Source of the DNA: Flavobacteriales bacterium UBA1494
Lineage (GTDB): Bacteria; Bacteroidota; Bacteroidia; Flavobacteriales_E; Vicingaceae
Direction of reading: 5' to 3'
NCBI GenBank assembly: GCA_905182175.1
Contig: CAJJAT010000011.1
Location: forward strand, 124,001-188,000
Length of the DNA stretch: 64,000 nucleotides
Shown here piece by piece: positions 57,282 through 64,000 of this stretch. A program made the position numbers and the translations under genes. Below the pieces are notes generated by a model. That model saw nothing but the letters and a program-made list of their open reading frames with translations. It made no database searches and was not told the DNA's origin. Numbering within the stretch: position 1 is the stretch's first letter; each line of letters opens with the position of its first letter.

Positions 57282-58423
57282 TTAATCACGTAAGACTCCC
57301 CATTTACTAGCTGATTAACAGACGCAAATTTCCCTTTTTCAAAGCTTCCGTATTTTTTTTCAATTCCTAAAAACTCCGCACCGTTTAACGTTCCCCATTG
57401 AATTAAAGTAGCCATTGGTATTTGAGGAAATTGTTCTTTAATCGTTTTAATTTCCTCCCAAATACTCAAAGTATCATTTGACGCTAGGCTATCTGTGCCT
57501 AATGCGCATTTTACTCCCTTTTCAATAAATTGAGGAATATTTGGCAGTCGATTTTCGATATAAAGATTTGCTTTGGGACAAAAACACCAATACAAGTTTT
57601 GGTGAATATTTTCAGCTTTGTCAATGTCTTCTTTCGATGTAAACGTATTGTGCACCAGTAACAAAGGTATTTCTTTTGAGAGTCGTTGCAAATAACTTTG
57701 AAGTGCAGATTTTCCTGTTTGTGTAAAATCCAGCATATCATTCCCAAAGCTTTTCATCATTTCAACTAACTTTCCGTCACCACTCTCAAACATATCGTTT
57801 TCCGCCTGCGATTCTTGATTGTGAATACTAATTGGTGTATTTTTTTCCTCCTTAGCAATGTGGCCGAAAAGCTTTTCCGACACCGAATACGGACTGTGCG
57901 GAACGATTGAGCTGTTCAATTCCAATTCAGTAAAAGATGCTTTTAATTTTTGCCCTTGCTCCAATATAGATTTAGCAAGGTGAGTTCTGAACCCAAACAA
58001 TTCCACGAAAGTGTGGTAAAAAAGAGAGGAGAAAGACTTTGTATTTTGCGTAGAATCGCCATTTGAAATATCTCCCACTGCAACAATTCCTGCATTCTTC
58101 ATTTCTGTGTCTGCTGCTTCGATTGCATTTTGTTTTTCTTCTTCGCTTGCGTTACGAATCTTCTGCAACTCAACAATAAAATTATGAATTCCTGTTTTCT
58201 GACTCACCTTCCCTTTTAAGTGAGAGAGCTCTAAATGACAGTGTGTATTTACAAACCCGGGACAAAGTGCACCTTCGAAATATTCTATAGCAATTCCGCT
58301 TGAAATTAAATTTTGCCCTACGGTAACAATCTTATTCTTGTCATCAATGGCTATCATTCCATCCGTAATGAAGTCACCTTTCCCGGTATATAATTTGTCT
58401 GTTTTAAGAAGTCGCTGAATCAA
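57278..58423 (-). CDS. Amidohydrolase (SsnA/TrzA deaminase-like)
   Basis: A 381-residue TIM-barrel metal hydrolase of the COG0402 class. Metal ligands and landmarks: LCPGFVNTHCHLELSHLKG (HxH), SIVPHSPYSVS, SIHNQESQAEND, LVHNTFTS and LGTDSLASNDTLSIWEEI. Such enzymes deaminate purines, pyrimidines or aminofutalosine-type nucleosides; the true substrate is open. TTG at the start is chosen as the only start codon fitting the family N-terminus; a longer frame upstream would run antisense through the rlmN gene and is rejected. A TATTTTTG -7-like box lies 23 bases upstream on the minus strand. Divergent from rlmN. Confidence 0.8.
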   Translation of the reverse strand: MIQRLLKTDKLYTGKGDFITDGMIAIDDKNKIVTVGQNLISSGIAIEYFEGALCPGFVNTHCHLELSHLKGKVSQKTGIHNFIVELQKIRNASEEEKQNAIEAADTEMKNAGIVAVGDISNGDSTQNTKSFSSLFYHTFVELFGFRTHLAKSILEQGQKLKASFTELELNSSIVPHSPYSVSEKLFGHIAKEEKNTPISIHNQESQAENDMFESGDGKLVEMMKSFGNDMLDFTQTGKSALQSYLQRLSKEIPLLLVHNTFTSKEDIDKAENIHQNLYWCFCPKANLYIENRLPNIPQFIEKGVKCALGTDSLASNDTLSIWEEIKTIKEQFPQIPMATLIQWGTLNGAEFLGIEKKYGSFEKGKFASVNQLVNGESYVIN

Positions 58424-58508
58424 AGTGGAGTAATTTAATGTACCGCAAAAATATAGATTATTGACATGGCGGCTGAGTCCAGAGTTTGGTGTTACCTTTG
58501 CAAATGCT

Positions 58509-59564
58509 ATGAAATCAACAAAGCAAAATATACGGAATTTAACCTTGGATGAAATGAAAACTCTTTTCGTCGAAAAAGGAGAAAAAGCATTTAGGGCCAA
58601 GCAACTACACGAATGGTTGTGGAAAAAGTCGGCTCGTACTTTTGATGAAATGACAAACCTGTCGATAGAATTAAGGGATAAACTACAAGTAGACTTTGAG
58701 ATCCCTGCAGTAACAGTTGTAGAAGAGCAGATTAGCGAAGACCAAACCATTAAAAATGCGTTTCGATTAGCCGATGGCAAGATAACGGAGGGCGTATTAA
58801 TTCCAACTCCGAGAAGAGTAACAGCTTGTATATCGTCGCAGGTTGGTTGTAGCTTAACTTGTAAGTTCTGCGCTACAGGCAAGTTAAAATTGATGCGCAA
58901 CATTCAGTTTGACGAGATTTACGATCAAGTTGCAATTATAAGAGAGCAGGCCGAAAAGCATTACAATAGACCACTTTCAAACATTGTTTACATGGGCATG
59001 GGCGAACCTCTGCTAAATTACAGTCAGGTTTTGAAGTCTATTGAACGAATAACTGCTGAGGATGGACTCGGTATGTCTCCTAAAAGAATAACGGTATCTA
59101 CAGCAGGCATTGCAAAATTAATTAAGAAATTAGGTGACGATAAAGTAAGATTTAACCTAGCTGTTTCGCTTCATGCTGCTAATGATGAGAAGCGCAGTAA
59201 GATCATGCCAATCAACGACCAAAACAATTTAGAAAACTTGGCGGATGCGTTAAAGTACTTTTACGAACGAACAGAAACTAGAGTAACCTTTGAATATATA
59301 ATTTTCAAGGATTTTAATGATGAAATTCAAGATGCTATAGAATTAGCAGAGTTCTGCCAACACATCCCTTGTAAGATTAACATCATTGAATACAACCCTA
59401 TCGATGATGCTGATTTTCATCAAGCTAGCACCAAAAAAGTAGATGCTTTTGCAGGATACCTAGAGAAACAACACCTAATTGTAAACATTAGAAGGAGCCG
59501 TGGAAAAGATATTGATGCTGCTTGCGGACAATTGGCCAACAAAAACGGTGCAATTGCTGTCTAG
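58509..59564 (+). CDS. rlmN: 23S rRNA (adenine-2503-C2)/tRNA methyltransferase RlmN
   Basis: Radical SAM enzyme that methylates A2503 of 23S rRNA and A37 of some tRNAs. 351 residues from the ATG giving MKSTKQNIRN (an upstream TTG extension is rejected). Radical SAM cysteines C114, C118 and C121 (CSLTCKFC), the GEPLLNY-type motif MGMGEPLLNY, and the catalytic methyl-carrier cysteine near the C-terminus in AACGQL. Starts a plus-strand run with polyprenyl synthase 22 bases downstream. Confidence 0.96.
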   Translation: MKSTKQNIRNLTLDEMKTLFVEKGEKAFRAKQLHEWLWKKSARTFDEMTNLSIELRDKLQVDFEIPAVTVVEEQISEDQTIKNAFRLADGKITEGVLIPTPRRVTACISSQVGCSLTCKFCATGKLKLMRNIQFDEIYDQVAIIREQAEKHYNRPLSNIVYMGMGEPLLNYSQVLKSIERITAEDGLGMSPKRITVSTAGIAKLIKKLGDDKVRFNLAVSLHAANDEKRSKIMPINDQNNLENLADALKYFYERTETRVTFEYIIFKDFNDEIQDAIELAEFCQHIPCKINIIEYNPIDDADFHQASTKKVDAFAGYLEKQHLIVNIRRSRGKDIDAACGQLANKNGAIAV

Positions 59565-59586
59565 TTAGTGTAAATTTGAAGCGTAA

Positions 59587-60567
59587 ATGAGCAAAATTAG
59601 CGTTAAAGAAATAAAGGCTCCGGTAGCAAAAGAAATGCAGGAATTTGAGGTACACTTCAAAGAAAGCATGAAAAGCACAGTGCCCCTTTTAGATAAGATC
59701 ACGCATTACATAGTAAAACGAAAAGGCAAGCAAATGCGCCCACTTTTTGTTTTCTTAACTGCAAAATTATTTAACAATCTAAATGCATCTACGTATCGCG
59801 CAGCTTCACTAATTGAGCTTTTACACACTGCCACTTTAGTGCACGATGATGTGGTAGACGAATCCTATAAAAGAAGAGGTTTTTTTAGCATTAATGCTCT
59901 TTGGAAAAATAAAATTGCCGTTTTGGTTGGCGATTATTTGTTATCTCGAGGACTTTTACTCTCTGTTGAAAACGAAGAATTTGATTTACTAAAAATTGTT
60001 TCTACATCAGTTAAATTAATGAGCGAAGGCGAGCTGCTTCAAATTGAAAAAGCTCGAAAATTAGATATTGAGGAAGATGTTTATTTTGATATTATCACTA
60101 AGAAAACAGCAACGTTAATTGCCTCTTGTTGCGCTACCGGTGCAAAATCAGCAGAACAAAGCGACGAAGTAGTTGAAAAAATGAGACTGTTTGGAGAGAA
60201 GGTTGGCATTAGCTTTCAAATTAAAGATGACTTGTTTGATTATGGCAGTGGAGAAAACCTCGGGAAACCAACAGGCATAGACATTAAGGAGAAAAAAATG
60301 ACCTTACCTCTAATTTACGCCTTGAGAAAAGCGAATAAAGCAGATCGAAGGCGCATCATTAACATTGTTAAGAAAGACAACAACAACGAAAAGAAAATCA
60401 AAGAGGTAATTGATTTTGTTATTCAATCTGGAGGATTGGAATATGCTACTGAAAAAATGTTAGCGTACAGAGATGAGGCGTTAAAGATATTGGAAGGTTT
60501 CCCGTCTGGTGAAGCGAAGAATTCTTTAAAAAATTTAGTTTTATATACCACTGAACGAACAAAGTAA
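59587..60567 (+). CDS. Polyprenyl (octaprenyl-type) diphosphate synthase
   Basis: Trans-isoprenyl diphosphate synthase that builds the side chain of menaquinone. 326 residues. First aspartate-rich motif LVHDDVVDES (D87, D88, D91), second FQIKDDLFDYG, plus GKQMRPLF and GDYLLSRGLLL typical of IspB-like long-chain enzymes. Chain length cannot be read reliably. Followed after 4 bases by a MORN lipoprotein gene, so probably one transcript with rlmN. Confidence 0.92.
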   Translation: MSKISVKEIKAPVAKEMQEFEVHFKESMKSTVPLLDKITHYIVKRKGKQMRPLFVFLTAKLFNNLNASTYRAASLIELLHTATLVHDDVVDESYKRRGFFSINALWKNKIAVLVGDYLLSRGLLLSVENEEFDLLKIVSTSVKLMSEGELLQIEKARKLDIEEDVYFDIITKKTATLIASCCATGAKSAEQSDEVVEKMRLFGEKVGISFQIKDDLFDYGSGENLGKPTGIDIKEKKMTLPLIYALRKANKADRRRIINIVKKDNNNEKKIKEVIDFVIQSGGLEYATEKMLAYRDEALKILEGFPSGEAKNSLKNLVLYTTERTK

Positions 60568-60571
60568 ATTG

Positions 60572-60997
60572 ATGAAAAGAATATTAATCCTGTTAATCTC
60601 GGTTATTTTATTTGCTTGTACAAATGATAAGCCCGAGCCAAAGAATGAAGTTTTTGAGAGAGACGTAGCCCAAGTTTTAGAACACTACCCCAACGGGAAG
60701 AAGAAGCTAGAAGGAGAAACCGTTAATGGCAAGCGACATGGAGTTTGGAAGTACTACTTCAACAATGGATTTTTGTGGAGTGAAGGGAAATATTGGTATG
60801 GGGAAAGGAAAGGTTTCTCATCAATTTACTATGAGGATGGTAAAAAACAGATGGAAGGAAACTATAAAAAGGATCTTAAAATTGGAACCTGGAAGCTTTG
60901 GAATCCTGACGGTTCGTTGAACAGGACATTAGATTTAGACCAAATGCTTACGGCCGAAGACTCAGTAAAACTTGAGTTAAAACCTGCTAAAAAGTAG
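60572..60997 (+). CDS. MORN-repeat lipoprotein (YwqK-like)
   Basis: A 141-residue exported lipoprotein. The first ATG gives a lipobox ending ILFACTND (C near residue 16). The rest contains three or four MORN-like repeats: YPNGKKKLEGETVNGKRHG, YYFNNGFLWSEGKYW, YYEDGKKQMEGNYKK. In some bacteria these repeats go with toxin-immunity neighbours, but none is visible. Located between the prenyl synthase and dnaG, 4 and 5 bases from each. Role unknown. Confidence 0.78.
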   Translation: MKRILILLISVILFACTNDKPEPKNEVFERDVAQVLEHYPNGKKKLEGETVNGKRHGVWKYYFNNGFLWSEGKYWYGERKGFSSIYYEDGKKQMEGNYKKDLKIGTWKLWNPDGSLNRTLDLDQMLTAEDSVKLELKPAKK

Positions 60998-61002
60998 CGG
61001 AA

Positions 61003-62979
61003 GTGATACCAAAAGAAACCGTCAGCCAAATTATTGAAACTGCCCGTATCGACGAGGTAGTTGGAGAGTGGGTGAACCTTAAGAAAAGAGGCGCTAACAT
61101 GCTCGGGCTATGTCCATTTCACAATGAAAAATCACCCTCTTTTACAGTTTCTCCTGCCAAAGGCATTTATAAATGTTTTGGTTGTGGAGAAGCCGGAGGT
61201 TCGGTGAACTTTGTAATGGCACATGAGCAGTATTCTTACCCCGAAGCACTCAAGTTTTTAGCCAATAAGTACAACATTGAGATTGAAGAAGAGGAACAAA
61301 CGCCAGAGCAAGTTCTTGAAGCCAATGCCAAAGAAAGTTTATTTATCGTTAGTGACTTTGCCTCAAATTATTTTCACGATCAACTAATAAATTCAGAGAA
61401 CGGCCGTGCCATTGGACTAAGCTACTTTAAAGAACGCGGGTTTAAAGATGAGACCATTGAAAAATTCAAATTAGGATATAGCCATGACGAATGGACCAAC
61501 TTTACAGATGCAGCATTAGAAAATGGCTACAACCTAGACTTTCTTGGCAAGACCGGCTTAACCATTGTAAAAGAGGACAAAAAATTCGACCGTTTTAAAG
61601 GGCGAGTGATGTTCCCGATTCAAAACATTTCGGGCAGAATTATTGGGTTTGGTGGACGAACCCTTAAAGCAGACAAAAACGTAGCGAAGTATCTAAACTC
61701 TCCCGAGTCTGATATTTACCACAAGAGTAGAGTTCTTTATGGATTAAATTTAGCAAAAAAATCCATTATTTCTTTGGACAGATGCTTTCTTGTAGAAGGC
61801 TACACCGACGTGATTTCCATGCATCAAAACGGTATTGAGAATGTTGTTTCAAGTTCCGGAACTTCTCTAACCACTGATCAAATTCGTTTAATCAAACGCT
61901 ACACTCAAAACATTACCATTCTCTTTGATGGCGATACAGCAGGAATAAAGGCAGCCTTTCGTGGAGTAGATATGATCTTAGAAGAAGGCTTGAACGTTCG
62001 TGTTTTAGCTTTCCCAGACGGAGAGGATCCAGATTCTTATGCTAAAAGTCACAGCACAGACGAGATAAAGGAATTTTTAGATAAAAAGTCGTTTGATTTT
62101 ATTCGGTTTAAAACCAACTTGCTGTTAGAGGAAACAGGAGACGACCCAATAAAGCGAGCAGGTCTGATAAAAGAGATTGTTAGCAGCATTGCTCTTATTC
62201 CTGATCCGATTGCACGCTCAGTGTACTTGCAAGAGTGCAGCAACTTAATGGATATAGGTGAACAAGCCTTACTCAGCGAACTAAATAAGATTCGCAGAAA
62301 TAAACTTACCAAAAAAATTCAACAACAAGAACGAGACCAAGGAAGAGACGAAGGTCCACCACCTGAATTTTTTCATGAAATAGGTCTACCTGATGAAGGA
62401 GAAAGGAAAGGAGTAGTTAATGTTATTGCTGAACAAGAAAAAGACATCATTCGAACGTTTGTCAAATACGGTACGATAGAGATAGATATTCCAACCAATC
62501 CAGATGCTGCAAAAGAAGAACAAGAGTTCATAAAAGCCACAGTTGCTGAATATTTAGTTTACGAAATTGAAAAAGATGAATTGAGATTTGACAATCCTGT
62601 CTTTAACAAGGTTTACAGTCTTTACAAAGTAGCATCAGAAAAAGAAACACAAGTCGAAGAAAAGCACTTGGTTACCAATGAAGATAAGGAAATTAGCAGC
62701 TTCACTATTGAGTGCTTAATGGAAAAGTATACCTTAAGTTTAAACTGGGCAGAAAAGCACAAGATCTCAACACTCACTGAAGATTTAATATTGCCAAAAA
62801 AAATCCATAAGGGAATTTGCTCTTGGAGACTCAATAAAGTTGAACAGCTAATTGATGAAAAACAACAGCAATTAAAAGTAAAAGATGCGGATTATGGCGT
62901 AATCTTGATTGATATTATGAAATTAATGGAGGCCAAAAAAAAATTAGCTCACGAACTTGGTAGAATAATTTTACACTAA
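61003..62979 (+). CDS. dnaG: DNA primase
   Basis: Makes RNA primers for replication. 658 residues, GTG start. CHC2 zinc site C37, H40, C58, C61 (LCPFHNE, CFGCGEAG), catalytic core with RVMFPIQNISGRIIGFGGR, TOPRIM motif LVEGYTDVISMHQNG and DGDTAGIKAAFRG, then a helicase-interaction C-terminal domain. Between core and C-terminal domain, about residues 445-485, is an acidic, glutamate-rich linker (QGRDEGPPPEFFHEIG) longer than in E. coli. Stop overlaps the next start as TAATG. Confidence 0.97.
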   Translation: MIPKETVSQIIETARIDEVVGEWVNLKKRGANMLGLCPFHNEKSPSFTVSPAKGIYKCFGCGEAGGSVNFVMAHEQYSYPEALKFLANKYNIEIEEEEQTPEQVLEANAKESLFIVSDFASNYFHDQLINSENGRAIGLSYFKERGFKDETIEKFKLGYSHDEWTNFTDAALENGYNLDFLGKTGLTIVKEDKKFDRFKGRVMFPIQNISGRIIGFGGRTLKADKNVAKYLNSPESDIYHKSRVLYGLNLAKKSIISLDRCFLVEGYTDVISMHQNGIENVVSSSGTSLTTDQIRLIKRYTQNITILFDGDTAGIKAAFRGVDMILEEGLNVRVLAFPDGEDPDSYAKSHSTDEIKEFLDKKSFDFIRFKTNLLLEETGDDPIKRAGLIKEIVSSIALIPDPIARSVYLQECSNLMDIGEQALLSELNKIRRNKLTKKIQQQERDQGRDEGPPPEFFHEIGLPDEGERKGVVNVIAEQEKDIIRTFVKYGTIEIDIPTNPDAAKEEQEFIKATVAEYLVYEIEKDELRFDNPVFNKVYSLYKVASEKETQVEEKHLVTNEDKEISSFTIECLMEKYTLSLNWAEKHKISTLTEDLILPKKIHKGICSWRLNKVEQLIDEKQQQLKVKDADYGVILIDIMKLMEAKKKLAHELGRIILH

Positions 62980-63863
62980 TGATTGAAGAGGAAGCAAAAA
63001 GTATTTGGAAAGGTGTTCAAGAAATACTGGAATACCACATTATAGAACTTGGAGAATATCACCTTTCGATATACAACATTATTGTAGTGGCAGGAATACT
63101 CTTGACTGCCAAATTAATAACCACCAACTTATCTAAGTATTTAAAACGCAGAATTACTCGAAACGAAGATCCCACAGACGGCAAAGCCTTAGCTCTAATA
63201 CAAATTGGTAAGTATACTATCTTTTTACTTGCTGTTTTGCTCTCTGCTAGAAGTATTGGATTCGACATAACTCCCATCCTTTTTGGATCTTCTGCCCTAT
63301 TTATCGGTTTAGGTTTTGGATTGCAGGACGCTTTCAAAGATTTTATTTCCGGACTCATCTTATTATTCGAAGGTGATATGGTAATCGGAGACGTCATCGA
63401 ATTTGAAAACGGTATACTAGGAAAAGTCAGAGAAATCAAACTAAGAACATCAAAAGTACGCACAAGGGATGGCATTGTAATTTTTGTACCTAACTCCCAA
63501 CTCACGAACAACAGGGTTATTAATTGGACAAATAGTAATGTAATTACAAGATTTCATGTAAGTGTTGGGGTGGCTTATGGATCCGACACGAGATTGGTAG
63601 AGAAAATACTGACAGAAGTCGCTCTAGCGGACAATGCTGTGCATACGAAAATCAAACCTTTTGTACGTTTTATGGACTTTGGGGACTCTTCTTTAGACTT
63701 TGAAATACATTTTTGGTCGGTAGAAGTATGGCGAATTGAATTTGTAAAAAGTAGAATTCGATTTGCGATTGATAAGGGATTCAGAGAGAACCAAATATCT
63801 ATCCCTTTTCCGCAAATAGATTTGCATTTAAAAAGCAATGAAGCAAAGCTTGGCGCCAAATAA
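62979..63863 (+). CDS. Small-conductance mechanosensitive channel (MscS family)
   Basis: A 294-residue inner-membrane channel that opens under membrane tension, relieving osmotic shock. Three helices about 15-115, TM3 being the pore-lining FGSSALFIGLGFGLQDAFKDF region, then the beta domain (GDVIEFENGILGKVREIKLR, FVPNSQLTNNRVINW) and the mixed C-terminal domain (PFVRFMDFGDSSLDFEIHFW). ATG overlaps the dnaG TAA. A further plus-strand gene starts 4 bases after its stop. Confidence 0.95.
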   Translation: MIEEEAKSIWKGVQEILEYHIIELGEYHLSIYNIIVVAGILLTAKLITTNLSKYLKRRITRNEDPTDGKALALIQIGKYTIFLLAVLLSARSIGFDITPILFGSSALFIGLGFGLQDAFKDFISGLILLFEGDMVIGDVIEFENGILGKVREIKLRTSKVRTRDGIVIFVPNSQLTNNRVINWTNSNVITRFHVSVGVAYGSDTRLVEKILTEVALADNAVHTKIKPFVRFMDFGDSSLDFEIHFWSVEVWRIEFVKSRIRFAIDKGFRENQISIPFPQIDLHLKSNEAKLGAK

Positions 63864-63867
63864 TAAG

Positions 63868-64000
63868 ATGAAAAGTTTAATTTATCCGCTCATTCGCTTT
63901 TATCACTCTCTGCCAATTCGCGCTAAAATGTGGCATAGAAGCTTCTTAATTTGGCGACACAAACATCTAAATAACAGGCAGTTTATCTTATTATTAAGCG
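63868..64000 (+). CDS. Probable ClC-family chloride channel (5' end only)
   Basis: ATG followed by 44 codons before the window ends: a basic, aromatic N-terminus with LIYPLIRFYHSLPIRAK and FLIWRHKHLNNRQFILLLS. This opening, with a NRQF-type motif running into a first helix, is typical of Bacteroidota ClC proteins (often with CBS domains). Too short for certainty. Confidence 0.5.
   Translation, partial: MKSLIYPLIRFYHSLPIRAKMWHRSFLIWRHKHLNNRQFILLLS

Noticed and set aside
58424-58903. Longer frame upstream of the amidohydrolase
   Set aside because: It lies antisense to rlmN and its predicted sequence has no relation to amidohydrolases; the TTG at 58423 fits the family start.
1-64000. CRISPR arrays, prophage, transposons or integrative elements
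   Set aside because: No spaced direct repeats, transposase, integrase or phage genes were seen; the only tandem repeat is the adhesin triplication.

Overview
The window comes from a low-GC (A/T-rich) member of the Bacteroidota, most likely a free-living Flavobacteriia- or Cytophagia-type bacterium. The evidence is two TonB-dependent receptors with carboxypeptidase-like N-terminal domains, secreted proteins with type IX secretion (T9SS) C-terminal sorting domains, a PorV/PorQ-type barrel, promoters of the Bacteroidota form TTG-N20-TAnnTTTG, little Shine-Dalgarno signal, a long-form IspG, and a bacterial GGGP synthase. Nearly everything is chromosomal housekeeping or envelope biology. I see no insertion sequence, prophage, CRISPR array or integration site. 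There is no gene-free stretch above 300 bases; the longest gaps (about 43547-43743, 45732-45962 and 53570-53884) hold terminators, a promoter, and a tRNA.

Layout. 1-2491 (minus): a flippase-like membrane protein, a family 2 glycosyltransferase and the start of an OppC-type permease, in one operon. 2491-3916: ruvC, then HIT protein and greA. 3998-13117 (minus): a three-gene operon of TonB-dependent receptor, a 1418-residue exported protein and a PorV/PorQ-like barrel, with its own promoter and terminator. 13247-15410: a very basic small secreted protein, a degenerate Rieske-like lipoprotein and ahcY. 15489-24784 (plus): PPTase, GGGP synthase, PnuC-type transporter, NadR-type kinase, a TPP riboswitch with its TonB receptor, Xaa-Pro aminopeptidase, alpha/beta hydrolase and ispG. 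24854-31480: orphan solute-binding protein, coiled-coil lipoprotein, M20 hydrolase, a half-size TauE/SafE protein coupled to a pseudo-peptidase/PD40/barrel protein. 31554-36278: MBL hydrolase, kynurenine branch (kynU, kmo) with an outer-membrane protein, and a small envelope protein. 36417-45731: gcvP, then a tandem triplication of a T9SS-secreted protein, the third copy a wreck. 45963-51394: sdhCAB, a methionine aminotransferase and an omega-amidase. 51396-53533 (minus): prs-rplY-pth. 53676-57281: tRNA-Leu(CAA), and an envelope trio whose first gene is broken by one in-frame TGA. 57278-64000: amidohydrolase, then rlmN, polyprenyl synthase, MORN lipoprotein, dnaG, mscS and the start of a probable ClC channel.

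Working together: kynurenine enzymes feed NAD or anthranilate metabolism; the riboswitch, receptor, PnuC-type permease and kinase look like one vitamin uptake path (thiamine, by inference). SdhCAB serves respiration. The aminotransferase and omega-amidase form a glutamine-driven transamination pair. The strongest candidates for undescribed biology are the receptor-giant-barrel operon, the catalytically dead peptidase fused to a beta-propeller and barrel, and the TPR/double-OmpA/TonB_C-like trio.
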